Position numbers and translations under genes: made by a program
Part shown: piece after piece, positions 39,819 to 50,906 of the stretch
How the letters are laid out: each line of letters starts with the position of its first letter
How positions within the stretch are numbered: the first letter of the stretch is position 1
Notes under the pieces: generated by a model
What the model was told of the DNA's origin: nothing
The model's database searches: none
The model's input: only the letters and a program-made list of their open reading frames with translations
Source of the DNA: Auanema rhodensis
Taxonomy: Eukaryota; Nematoda; Chromadorea; Rhabditida; Rhabditidae
Assembly (NCBI GenBank): GCA_964057225.1
Contig: OZ059898.1
Span: 11,991,767 to 12,055,766 of the forward strand
Reading direction: 5' to 3'
Length of the DNA stretch: 64,000 nt

Positions 39819-40805
39819 ATGTCGGAAGAAGCTAGCTCATCAGGATCATCTGGTAAATTGAGCTTTAACGAGAGATTCAGAAAACTTCACCAGCAAAGAG
39901 TATGTTGTTAAAGCAGTATTTATATTATTAAACATATATACTTAAGGAATCTGCCCGTAAGGAAAACCAGCGACAGGTTGTTGAGGAAGACAGAAAAAGT
40001 AAATTACCAAAAAATCATGAAGCTAAACAAGCACGTGAACAATGGGAGCTGAAAGAAATGGAAGACAGAAAGGTTTTTGCTTTGAAAATATTGTGTTTCT
40101 TTATTTGAAATTTTTAGAAAGCAGAAGAAGAAGGAGAAGATTATGATCGCATAAAATCATTAAATACACAAGCTGATATTGCCGATAGACTCGAAGGAAG
40201 TAGAAAACGTAAGAAGAACCCCGATCAAGGATTTTCATGTAAGTATTGTTTAACAACACGTTTTATTATGAAAGTTTAAATTTATTTATTCTGACTTTAA
40301 TTGTTTAGCATACGAGGAAATGACTTTGAGACAACATTCTCGTTTAACATCGAATATAAATCCGGATATGAAGTCTTATAAACAAATGAGAGCAGTTGTG
40401 TAAGTTTTCTGTTTCTAATTTCTTCAGGCGTATGATATTATTTTTAGCGGTGAAGATCAGTTTTACCCAGGTGTTAATACTCTTATTCATGGTGCACATT
40501 ATCCTACTCAAGCAGCCCTAGACCGCCTTGCTGGAGACGTTAAGGGACAGTAAGTTTTTTTAGAATCTTTTGAAATTTATTCTTGTATTACAGAGCTAAA
40601 CGACGTGAACAATTCCATAGAAGACGCATGTTTGATCCTGATGCACCAATTGATTACATCAATGAAAGAAATAAAAGATTCAACGAGAAGCTCGAGAAGT
40701 TTTATGGAAAATACACAGAAGATATTAAGGTCAGTTAAATATTTTTTAACTTATGTCTAAACGTTTTGTTTTCAGGAAGATCTTGAAAGAGGAACTGCTA
40801 TATAA
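39819..40805 (+). CDS. syf-2: Pre-mRNA-splicing factor SYF2
   Basis: Seven exons: 39819-39899, 39947-40072, 40118-40238, 40309-40399, 40448-40549, 40594-40729 and 40776-40805; 228 residues. It belongs to the NineTeen/XAB2 complex of the catalytic spliceosome. Conserved features: Ser-rich N-terminus, coiled-coil KLHQQR...[41 protein letters not shown] (nuclear-localisation-like), [49 protein letters not shown], and the ending [19 protein letters not shown], which matches the family's C-terminus. The acceptor ctttaag ends 1 nt before the ATG, indicating trans-splicing. It is the last of four colinear + strand genes. Confidence 0.95.
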
Positions 40806-41237
40806 TTTGAAATGTTGTATCTATAATATAGTTCCAGTTAACTATATGTTATTCGTTTAGCAATTTATAATCCATGTGTAACATTCTGTATTATTTTCCG
40901 TTATTCAGGAAAATCGTTCTGATTTATTCAGCAGCTTTTTTCTCAAGTATAAAATTCAAGTACATAAATATTTCATACAGTTAACCATACAGCTAAGTAA
41001 ACCGACTACTTTGTAATAATACAGTAATTGCGATTAGAATATTATTGTACGTTAATAAAAGTTTGTCTCTAAAGTTTGTAAATTTCTTTTCAAAATACAT
41101 GAATTATTTGTAAAGAACATGTGATCCCACTTTCTATACCGCGCTCAGGTCGTCCTCACTGATACAGTACACCTGTTCCATGTTTATAAACAATTTGGAT
41201 TGTGTAGATAATCCTGAATTTATTTTTTATTACTCAT
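40806..41237. other. Convergent intergenic region
   Basis: Separates the convergently transcribed SYF2 (+) and acetyltransferase (-) genes. AT-rich 3' flanks; AATAAA-like motif on + near 41055. Nothing else seen. Confidence 0.5.
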
Positions 41238-42368
41238 CTAAAATATATTCAAACAACCTATTGTATAATAATTTGAAGCCCATCTCTCACCACTAATAGA
41301 ATCAAGAAACTGTTTGGCTCGTTGATTCGATGTAGGAATTCGAAATTGTATATTCACATAGCATTCTTGAAATCTTCCTTTTACAAGTTGAACCAGAAGT
41401 GCATGCGCTATTTCCTTTAATATGCAAATACAGTAACTTTACTGATATATGGAAAAGACCTGGCTTTTTCCATATAATGGGCCAATGAATAGCTGTCCAT
41501 GAGGCAATAGTCTTGCTGTTCCTATACCAACAACGGTATCTCCTTCAAGTGCGATCTAATAAAAATAAAAAACTTAATTCCTTTTCGATAACTCAAGAAA
41601 TCACTTTCGTGTCTGCACAATCTTGAGTTAGGAAAAACTTCATGAAGCTTGAACGATCTAAATCGTGAAATCCATTATCGTAGTGCAATACCCGCTGTAG
41701 AATACTATCCGCAAAATTAACAATTCGAATTGAATCTTGAAGTTTGAGATCTTTTATTTTCAAATGAGCTGGATTAACCTCAAAAGAATATTTAAATCTT
41801 ATGGAAAGAACAATGAAGCTATACTTCATAGTATCGAAATTTCCATTCAGTAGCAATATTGAAGTTGTACCGCATACGATATTTGTCTATCATCGTCCAG
41901 GCTACAAGTTTTCACATAAGAATAAGCTACATGAAGCTATATTCTAAAAACTTACACGAGTTTAAATATAGATTATCTGTTTTCTTATCAGTAATCATTT
42001 TCCGAAACAGTTCATTACCAATACCATTTCCTCTATATCTTTCGATAACATAGAAAAAGCCAATGAATGTCGTTTGCTTTGAAGAATGACGATGTGAATA
42101 TGTTGTTGAACAAATGCACCCGATTGGAAGAAATGACGAATCAAATGCAACTAATATTTCAAATCTTTTTCCAAAAGCTCTTCTCCATAGCTGCAAATCT
42201 GTGGTGGACATTGACCAATAGTCTGATTCATAAGCCTGAAACCGTGAAAAACTGACTGATTGTACAAGAATACTTCCACCGATCAAAGATCCGATCAAAA
42301 ATTCTTACAGATTGAATCAAACTGGACCATATTTCTCTAGAAGGATTTCGGTGATACGTTACTTCCAT
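41238..42368 (-). CDS. GNAT acetyltransferase with a second C-terminal domain
   Basis: Six exons: 42368-42309, 42235-41956, 41901-41825, 41778-41605, 41555-41460 and 41414-41238; 287 residues. The N-terminal half has the acetyl-CoA loop motif A, YRGNGIGNELFRKM, after a strand FIGFFYVIER and before NLYLNSSWTMIDKYRMRYNF, the usual GNAT order. The C-terminal half (VNFADSILQRVLHYDNGFHD, SFMKFFLTQD, GDTVVGIGTARLLPHGQLFI, GPLYGK, LDSISGER) resembles the second acetyltransferase-like domain (YitH/HolE, DUF1248 type) found in a family expanded in C. elegans. The substrate is unknown. The start ATG 42368 is chosen because it gives a phase-0 first exon ending at gtaag. An isolated minus-strand ATG exon at 43585-43541 (MDMEKAKALLQRINN, then gtgagt) might instead belong to a longer form or another gene. 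Confidence 0.75.
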
Positions 42369-42525
42369 ATATGCTCATATGTACTACACGCTTGACATGA
42401 GCCAGAAAGGTGTATTCTGAAAAGAAACGAATAATAATTTAGTTAAAACATAAAATTGAGTTACAAATGAAAAATAAAATTGAAATTGATTAGACTCGTG
42501 AGCTACTGCTCACCAAGTTACCTAA

Positions 42526-42640
42526 ATGGTGACGGTGAATCCGGATTGCTGGTATGTGACTGGTCATGCCGAGGAAGACAACAGGAGATCGGATTTCATA
42601 CCTCAACAATACTTTGAAGAAAAGAAAATAATCAAAAACA
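42526..42640 (+). pseudogene. SH3-like remnant (MAGUK type?)
   Basis: The reading VNPDCWYVTGHAEED followed by RRSDFIPQQYFEEKK has the W...G(F/L)IP...EEK layout of the end of a MAGUK SH3 domain. No upstream half, splice frame or start is visible. It lies 1.1 kb upstream of the intact SH3-GuK gene on the same strand. The match is short and may be chance. Confidence 0.2.
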
Positions 42641-42649
42641 GTGATGGAA

Positions 42650-42930
42650 TTGTAAATACTAGAAATAACGACATTTTCTTATACCTTCCAATACAACTTG
42701 TTTATTCAACGTTTCAGAAGAAAAATACTCTAATTTCGATTTTTCGTAAAATTCATTCTCATTTAAACTATGAAATAAAGAAATAATTCTGGCATTACCA
42801 AATGCTCTCAATATAATTAATATTTTCTCATTGGCGTATGAAATACAATACAATATTAGAATTACACATCCGTCTAGTTTTCTCCAACCAATATGAATCA
42901 GCTTTCACATTTTTTGGTCACCTAAAATGA
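42650..42930 (-). pseudogene. Possible degenerate myosin motor fragment
   Basis: Reading the minus strand across frames gives, in order: YWLEKTRRMCNSNIVLYF (resembling the P-loop stretch GAGKTENTKKVIQYF), ILRAFGNARII (resembling ILEAFGNAKT), and NKQVVLEGIRKCR (resembling NGVLEGIRICR). Stops and frameshifts interrupt it, and several hundred residues of a normal motor are missing between the last two motifs. The motifs appear in family order, which argues weakly for a decayed relic. Confidence 0.25.
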
Positions 42931-43747
42931 GACTGAGATAAAAAAGAAATTAAAGAACTCAATATACTATAAAAGACAACCGTTTTTTTATATTTGTTTA
43001 ATATGAAATAGAATTACTTTCAAAATAAAGTACATATGGTCACGTGTAATACGTGAACATGTGTATTCAGTACAAGTTGAAATTATTCTAATTCTTTTGG
43101 AAAACTGGGATATATGTAATAGAATTGTGTTAATTATCATTATAATTAGTAAAACTTCATGATAATATAATTCATATATTATTTAATATTCACACAAAAA
43201 TCGTAGTTCAACCCTTTTGTTGCTATGTAATACTATAAATCAATCGATTTTCCATAATTCTTTCCTGATGTTTGCAGCTATGAAAGTAATGGCCAATGAT
43301 CCATGATACCATGTTTGTGTGCAAAAGAAAACATTCTTATACGCGTTTGTTAAACATTCGGCTTGGCTCAACTGACCTGCTTACAGATCAGTTGCCAGCA
43401 TACAATTCTTTCTATTCTATCTACGTTCTCTTATCGTATACACTAACATATACATCTTTTATTATATAGAAACGATATAACTACACACATTGTAAGAGAA
43501 TCAGAGTATTAGTTAGAGATAGCTCACTCACGTTGTTGATGCGTTGAAGCAGTGCTTTAGCCTTTTCCATGTCCATTTCTTCTTATCAACTCATTCCTAA
43601 TGGTAGCGCTTGATCAATGAATAGTTTTGAATTTTTGAGGTATTTCTTATTAATTTATTTTATTATTAAAAAGATTTTCAAAAATAATTTAATTTTTTTA
43701 ATAATTAATCTCTCTGTTGATTTTTTTTACTCAAAGTAAGTTTTTAG

Positions 43748-44849
43748 AGCACAATTCAATACCAAAGATTATAATACCTACATAGATATAGTTGTAGGCG
43801 ACATTTTGAAAGTATCAGGAAAACAGGGGTTCGCTTTCTTCATTATTTTTGAAATTGTTTAATATATATTCTTTTAAAGAAATGATTTATTGGTTCAAAA
43901 TCTGAGAACTGCGAAGGAGGGCTTGGCTCCTCGGCGTTCTGAAGCATTCTATGTGGATGTTAAGAGAGAGCCAGGTTTGATATTCACCAATTTACCTAAT
44001 TTACATATTGTCTTATATGTATAGTTAGTTATGTACAGCCTGTAATATTGATGGGAAGTCTTGCGGGAGTTATGATCGATCTATTGATTCAAAGAGAGCC
44101 ACAACTGTTCAATACCCCTGTACCTCGTATGAACTATTGTACTTACAAATAATTTTAATTATATAATTAATTTTAAGATACAACAAGAATTAGAAGAGCT
44201 CACGAGAAAGATGGATTTCATTACTTTTTCGTTAAGCAAAATACAATGGAACAGGTATGCAATTAAGCCTTTCATTAACATTTCATGATCATTTCTATAA
44301 CAGATGCTGAATTGTGGAATTTTTGTGGATTGTTACGAAGTATCGGGGTATCTTTATGGAGTTAGTGAAGCTTCTATTCGTAAAATTGCTCAAAAAGAGG
44401 TTACACTCTTGCTAAATTATCTAATTTCACCAAAAATATTTAGAGAAAACATTGCGTTCTCGAAGAAAATACCGAAGTTCCTCGGCTTCTTCATAGAAAA
44501 ATTCATCCAATCGTCATTTATGTCAGTGCCAGCTCATGGGAACAATTAAGGTTTTTTGTTCCGTTTTTTGACAGATCATGCAATGAATGTTTCAGTTTAT
44601 TCGGATATTCCGAAATTGAAGCCAAGTCAAAAATAACCAGTTCAATTGCGGTGTATGAGAAAAATCTCCCATATTTTCATGGTGCGCTTTTCAATTTGTC
44701 AATTTTTGTACGTCACGCAATTTATAATTCCAGCTGTTGTACAAGAAGCATCAACGGAAGAAACGTATCATCGCCTTCTCGATGTTATACGTCGTTCAAG
44801 GAACGACTGTTGGTTGCCAAAAGTTGTTGAGCGAACTCGTCTGATTTGA
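43748..44849 (+). CDS. SH3-guanylate-kinase (MAGUK-type, Dlg-like) protein, 5' end unresolved
   Basis: Exons: 43748-43828, 43880-43974, 44025-44126, 44178-44254, 44304-44399, 44444-44550, 44596-44681 and 44734-44849; about 253 residues in consistent phase. It starts inside a divergent SH3 domain (AQFNTKDYN, VVGDILKVSGKQG, EGLAPRR). The guanylate-kinase-like domain follows: YVQPVILMGSLAGVMIDLLI, the signature VPHTTRIRRAHEKDGFHYFF, MEQMLNCGIFVDC, GYLYGVSEASIRKIAQKE, KHCVLEEN, IHPIVIYVSA, and the terminal DCWLPKVVE. The ATP loop (GSLAGVMID) lacks GxxGxGK, as in other MAGUKs, so it is a protein-binding rather than catalytic module. No PDZ or L27 domain and no start exon were found upstream, so it is either a truncated MAGUK or its 5' exons are distant or cryptic. 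Family members scaffold membrane and junction proteins. Confidence 0.75.
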
Positions 44850-46575
44850 TCTGATCTGATCTCTAGAAAGATTGTACTAAGCATATGTGTGTGTAGCTAT
44901 TCACAATTCTTGCCCATTTACGCATTCCGGACACGTATGTTCATTATAATTGAACGAACAATATTCTTAAATAGATTTAAAAAGCATACAGCTTGATATG
45001 TCTTTCAAATAAGTTTTACTTTAGTGTAGATTAAAGTGTTAAAATGTTTTTTTTTTTTGTTTTTTTTTTGTGATGAAAAAGTAATGATAGTTCCATTGAC
45101 AATCGTAATAAACTAATGGAACAGGTAAGGGAAGGTATTAAATTCGGACATATCAGAAAAACAAACGTATTACTGTTTAGATTGTACTATAGAAGAAGCA
45201 TTAATGGAGCGTTCATTGTCTTAGAATGTTTACCGTCGCACTCAATTCTAAGGAAAGTTCCCCATTTTTTTGGTTTTGACCAACTGGAACATGATTGATT
45301 TCGTAAACAGGTGAAGATTCGGCGAACAGTATCTATTTCGAATGAGGCGAAAAAGGCTTTCGCTCTTCATATCCTTTTTCATTCTTTTTTTAGTTTTTTA
45401 GAGAAATGCCGTCATTTTTCTATGAATGACAATGATAATCCAATACTGGCCTCGTCACTTATCACACTTAGGTGTTGATTCTCATCCATTGAACAGGGTT
45501 CGAGTTGAAATAGCTTCATCGACCATAAATCAGTTTGAAAGAACAAAGCATTTTCCTTATATAGATTCCCTTAACGTACATATATCTTTCAATGATGTTG
45601 ATATGTGATGTAATGCTTGTTCAACTTGATGTAGTTGGTGAAGGTGTTAAGTGTAAAGTATAGCCTGTGGCTATGAATAACGCAACAGCAACACTAAGAA
45701 TCTGTGACCTTCTTACAGCTTGACGTCACAAGGACACGTAAAATAGATCATTTCTATGAAATGAAGACAATGCAATCATTGACATCATAACGGCAAAAGA
45801 GAAACAAGCAGTTTTTTTGTATTAGAGAGGCTAATGTTATTGCCTGAGGCTGAGCTTCTGAAAAGAAAGAGAATAAGAAGAATGAGAATGCTACTATGTT
45901 TGGTGACATTGATGCTGACGATGAAAAGAAGAAAGAGATGTTAACTAATGATGTTGAATATCATAATGACAATGTGTGCTTACATGAACCATAACCTTTT
46001 CTAGCAAACATCTTCATTCGGTGTTGCTTCGTGTTCTGCTTGTGTTCATAACCGGACAACATGATTAGTTTCGAAGAGTATAAGATGTGTGTTCTAAAAG
46101 GAACATCAGTCCATGAAATGTGTTGTGATCTACATGCGTATGTGTATATCCCATTCACTCTCTCCCAATATACTTATGAAAATGAAATATGTCTGATGGA
46201 CAAAGAGAAAGATAGAATAAAACAGATTCATTTTTTTTTTCTTGATGATCCATACAAGTATATACGGCAAATGAAGAGAGGACAGTCGGCAAAATGTACA
46301 TGACAACACTAATCAGGAACGGCAATCAATTAGTTACAGACGACAATGGAACAACGAAACGATAAAAAGCCATCTAGGATTTATTGTAATAGATTTTTGA
46401 AGAGTTTTGAGGAAAAATCGTAAGGATGAGTAGCTTGTTTAGTACCCGATCACAAAATTTGAATATAAGCACTTTCTATAGAAGAAAGTTCAAGTCAAAT
46501 GGTTATATTAGGACTGAGAGTCGTCGTTCCGGCTTAGAAATGTAAAAGGAATTTAACGAGCATTACGACTAGAAT
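44850..46575. other. Intergenic region with GuK-like relic
   Basis: Outside the candidate GuK copy at 45107-45608 I see only short open frames without recognisable domains. A poly-T tract lies near 45045-45072. Confidence 0.4.
45107..45608 (+). pseudogene. Divergent second copy of the guanylate-kinase region
   Basis: ATGGAACAG followed by a gtaagg donor (45115-45126) repeats the exon end ATGGAACAG|gtatgc at 44246-44254. Downstream reads GAFIVLECLPSHSILRK (compare KHCVLEEN and family VLD..SI.R) and VRVEIASSTINQFERTKHFP followed by Y (compare the intact gene's KITSSIAVYEKNLPYF). No continuous exon chain could be built, so it is probably a decayed tandem duplicate. Confidence 0.35.
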
Positions 46576-48567
46576 TTAGTTCTGTTGGGAGACAGTGGCA
46601 TAGATCCAGTGGCATCCGATCATACCATCCTTGGAATCGTGAAGTAAGTCATTCATGATCTTAGGGTCGATGTTGTTGATTGGGCGATCGAAGATGCGAG
46701 CAGCAATGACGAGTGGGATCTCCTAAACATATAAACTATGAACTTTGAAACTTATCCGATAATATGCTTAAAAATAGAGAAAGTAATAAGAAACGTACAC
46801 CAGATCTGGCACGGGAGCTGACAAACAAGTCCCAGAGTTGTTCAGCACGGCTGGCATTCTAAATAGTTAAATTAGGAGTTGTTTCATATATTGGTAATGT
46901 ACTTTGTCCAAGAATGGAAGAAGTTCATTCTTAGTTGGTAAGCAGACACGAAGACTGAGATCGTCGTAGTTTCCACTGGGCAATCCCTAGAATCAAATAT
47001 ATGAGCGCAATGGTGTAATGTGAAGGTTTCTTGGTGCGCCAGTAGTGTACAGGGTTCAATTCCTGCCAAAGGCTTGTGAATGAAGATAATATGTTAGGGA
47101 CATCTGCATATCCCATGAAGATTTAACGATAGTAGTTCGGACACAATGTTTTGTTTTCAAGAGTTTTGAATGTCAAACCTGGCTTGAGCATTGAGCTGGC
47201 TTATTTCCCTTGAAAATCTGTACAAAGTTCTTGAGGGAACCTCCCATGGTCTGGCAGATGTCGCAATGTACACTTAAAATATTTTTTCTTTTTCTTAGAA
47301 ACTATATTAGGAATCTGCTTACCAGGATCCAATACCTCCACATCCGTTGGCATCAGCGTTTACGCATCTCTCTGGCTTTCCGCGGATTCCAATTCTGGTC
47401 TCAAGATGAACGTAGTATTTCTTATCTCCAGAAAGTCCAGCTCCAAATACCTTAACCACATTTACATGAAGAATAAACTAAAGAATTACGTGAACAGTAC
47501 CTCAACGTTTCCTCCACTCATACGGAAACATTTGTGTCCCTGAGCATTAGTCTCCTCCTGGAAATCAACTCCGGCAGTTTTGTATGAAGGGAACTTGATT
47601 AGAAGATTCTCTTTCTTAGGTCCTTAAATTTTAATTTTTAAATGTGTTAATGTGATGTTCTAAAAATAGATATCATCTGGTTGTCATGTGCTTCATCAAA
47701 TCAGAAAAACCCCAGTAAAAATTAGAAAATCTGCATACAGATAGATGTGTGTAAGACGATGTTCTTCTCATTGAGCGGAACAGGTCTCATCTTTCTGTCA
47801 ACTTCCTTGCAATCAAGGACATTTAATATCGATTGATTCAATCTTAATTACTCTTCATCTCTTTCTTCTGATTCTTTCCCTCTCTCTCTCATATTCTTTC
47901 ACTCTCTCTATCCTTTTCACTCTCTTTTTGTTTTATTCTGTTTCAATCTCTCCTTTCCTTTCTCTTATACTGCCTATAGTAATCCATGTTATCAAGAAGT
48001 TCTTCACCGTTCTCTCGACATGAATGAATCAGTTTTTTCATCGTTCTCAGAATTTGATCTAAGAACAAGTACACAACTTCAAGAAATCCGCAGTCATTAA
48101 AGATGAAAAAGAAAGAACTTCAATAGTTTCAAAGAATGGGTTCAATAAAATCTTGATTTCGAAATATTGTATGAATGGCCAGGTTAATGCCATCACAACG
48201 TCACAATCAAAATAGAATTATCGAGAAAACTGGGCATCAATTAATCGCTGACTTTGACTGATCTCATTCTTCTATTAATAAGTCAGGTAATCGAACTGAT
48301 AATCTGTTACCACAAATGTTTGAGAACTCACAATTTCATTTAAATGTGGAATATGTAACGTGATTACAACAAAGTATTCATAATGTTTGGAAAGACTTTG
48401 AACTATCGTGATATAATGTTTGATAAAGATGATTTTTAAAGAAAAAATGAAGACAAACCTGAATTAGCAGAACATGGGAAATGTCTCTCAATACGGACGT
48501 TTATTTCTCCAGCATAGGTGAAGCTAATTAAGAGCAAGCTGGCCACTAGTTTCCACACCGAAGTCAT
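46576..48567 (-). CDS. Secreted Cys-rich paralog 1 (GCGGxGSC family)
   Basis: Seven exons: 48567-48459, 47622-47501, 47450-47323, 47272-47179, 46986-46903, 46858-46799 and 46722-46576; 247 residues. Signal peptide MTSVWKLVASLLLISFTYA, then ERHFPC. A middle block contains KCFRMSGGNVEVFGAGLSGD, a strand-rich segment, then GCGGIGSCVHCDICQTMGG and KGNKPAQC. A second block has LSLRVCLPTKNELLPFLD, AARIFDRPIN and the end GMIGCHWIYATVS. The protein is predicted to be extracellular. I do not recognise the family from databases; the two neighbours upstream are clear paralogs. The first five intron phases (1,0,2,0,0) are shared by all three. Codon use is richer in GC-ending codons than in the paralogs, which suggests high expression. 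A tRNA-like fragment lies in its 46987-47178 intron. Confidence 0.8.
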
Positions 48568-50906
48568 TTTCAGTAATGCACTAAAATGTGGGTGGAGTTT
48601 ATTCTAGGTTCGTTTATGAATACTAGGGGGTTGGACAAAGGTGGAGATGGGCGGAGGGCAAGTAAATGTGAAACGAAAGAATGACTGAATAAAGAAACTA
48701 CAGGAAAAAAACGAGAAAAATGAAAAATCTTGGCATGTTGTTGACGTTTGTTTGAATGACCTAATGCCATACATACGTTGGAGTGGAAGAAGCTGACTAT
48801 GATTCATGCAACATAGTAGTAAACTATGAAAACCGAACTCTTTTGTGAAAAATTCAATGATCTATCGAAACAACTGACATGACAAGTTATTGGAAATGTA
48901 AAGGAGCGGGATAAATAAAAGAACAAAATGTAAAGATGCCGGCCGTCAACGTCTACAATCAACCAGAAGCCGAGGTCAGAAGCACAACGCTCGACTGAAC
49001 CATGCGGCTGACTGAGGAGATAACAGGGCGGACATTGGATGATACACGACGACCCATGTATAAGGCTGTTGCACTAAGGTCCGCCTCTTTACAAATTTTA
49101 AGCCGAAAAAGGGATGTGAAAGTTTACACTCGTCCTCGTGAACCCCCTCCCCCTGGGGCAACTTCTTATTTTGTGTACCTGGCATCCCTATCTCTCTCAC
49201 AACATTACATACTCTAACTGAGTTTTTTTTTGCGTTAAATCTGTGTGTGTGTGTCTCTCTCCACTCTCATTAAAATTTTAGCCTCTTGGATGTCTGCCCC
49301 GTTTTTTATATTGAAGTTCGAGTCTTCCTAACAATATGCCTGCCACAAAATGTTTGTCCCAGCTCATCACGCATCACGCGTTTCGAACGTCTCTTTGTGT
49401 GAAAATGGAGAAGAATTGTTTATGCCGACGGCCTGAATGTCTATATGAAAATAATAAAGAAAGAAAGAAGTCTTCAAATGGTATCTTTCTCTAAATCTTA
49501 AACTATTTGGAAGAGGAATGATTTGAAAAATATTTTAATAGATCATGGATAGCCCCCGAGGCGTTAAAATGGTAGACGGCATAGATTAAAATTGAATAAC
49601 GAGTTCGGCATGACGTGTTTTAAGAGAATATATGCAAATCCTATTCTTAAACGTACAGTCTACTTCAGGTGTTGTATTTTTAAAGCTAGTCTTCTAGCTT
49701 GAACTATTAAAACTTCAGACATTGAACTTTTGCGTGAGATTGAAAACGAGGTAAAGACTTCGTTTTAAATAATATTTTGAGTCAGATAGAAGATAATATT
49801 CATTTATTTTTTTATAAACAGTAAAATATTCTCTAAACTGAAAACCATTTTTCTTTTTTTTTCGAGATTTGAAATTATAGAATAGGAGGTAATGAAACCT
49901 TCTTCCTTCAGCAAATGGCTAACCGGTTTGTGTTTTCAACGTGGTCTGGATTCAGAATCACACATGGCTGTCATGTTCGAGAACAATAGTTGTAAAAAGC
50001 TTGTACGGTTCTTAGATGCTTTTGTAAGTGTCTAGGTCTGGCAGTCAACAGAAAGACGTTGGCGATAACGATGCAGACGACGTTGACGGTAACACAGTCG
50101 ATGAGACGGTTATACAAAGCCGTAAATGAAAGAGATTTTTACATAAAATTTGGAAGTAGAAATTGTTTTTTTCTTCAAAGAAACCAAATTGAACAGACCT
50201 TTTTATAATATCAAAAAAGCTAGATTCTCAAACATAACTGATAGACAAAAATATATTTAAACTCTCCTTCTCTGCTTTCTAACTCCCAGTTTTTATCATT
50301 TGACATGTAATTTCCTTGTAAGCCAGTTAAAAAACATAAAAAGCTTCAATGGCATGGTTTTACTATAAGACTATTCTATCACTAGTCAATGCTATTCGTG
50401 TAACAGATGAGACAAAAATCTGAAAAGAGACACACATATACATACATACACAACACCCAGACACACAAATCAGTTGTACAAGCTGTGTATGAACAACAAC
50501 AAGTTAGAGAGTTCAATGCCATGCAATAGATAAAACTAAGGAAAAGCTTTATACGAAAGAAAAATATACAAAATGACAATAACACTAACTAGTGTTTAAA
50601 GAAAAAAAAAGAAGAAAATCGAACTACTTTTGTTTGGAAAAGAAGACAATATGAAGAAGAGGTGAAAAGTAAGAGTTATGAACTTGCAGAGATTGAGAAA
50701 AGCATAATTGAAAGAGAATAAATGACTAATATACAAGCCTAACATGATTGAGACGATCAGAAAGGTATACTTTACAATATGTAAAAGATAAAAAGATTTT
50801 AAAAAAATGTAAAAATATAAAGTATGAAATAACTTACTATACAGAATTAACTATATACAAGCTGTTTTGATATAATATAAATGATGTATTTTGTATGCTA
50901 ATTAGT
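48568..50906. other. Intergenic region between paralogs 1 and 2
   Basis: Promoter region of paralog 1 and 3' flank of paralog 2. Several CT-rich and GT-rich short tracts; no exon supported. Confidence 0.45.

Larger units (their letters stand above)
42369..43747. other. Divergent intergenic region with coding relics
   Basis: No intact gene. It contains a + strand SH3-like segment (42526-42640), a minus-strand myosin-motor-like segment (about 42650-42930) and a minus-strand ATG mini-exon at 43585-43541 followed by a strong gtgagt donor that leads nowhere obvious. Confidence 0.4.

Noticed and set aside
43541-43585. Minus-strand mini-exon MDMEKAKALLQRINN with gtgagt donor
   Set aside because: Looks like a real first exon, but no downstream exon of matching phase could be linked, so it is not listed as a gene.
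46987-47080. tRNA-like segment with a B box (GGTTCAATTCC) in a paralog 1 intron
   Set aside because: The T-arm (CAGG/CCTG) and an A-box-like stretch are present, but no acceptor stem pairs and the anticodon arm does not fold; at most a tRNA-derived relic.
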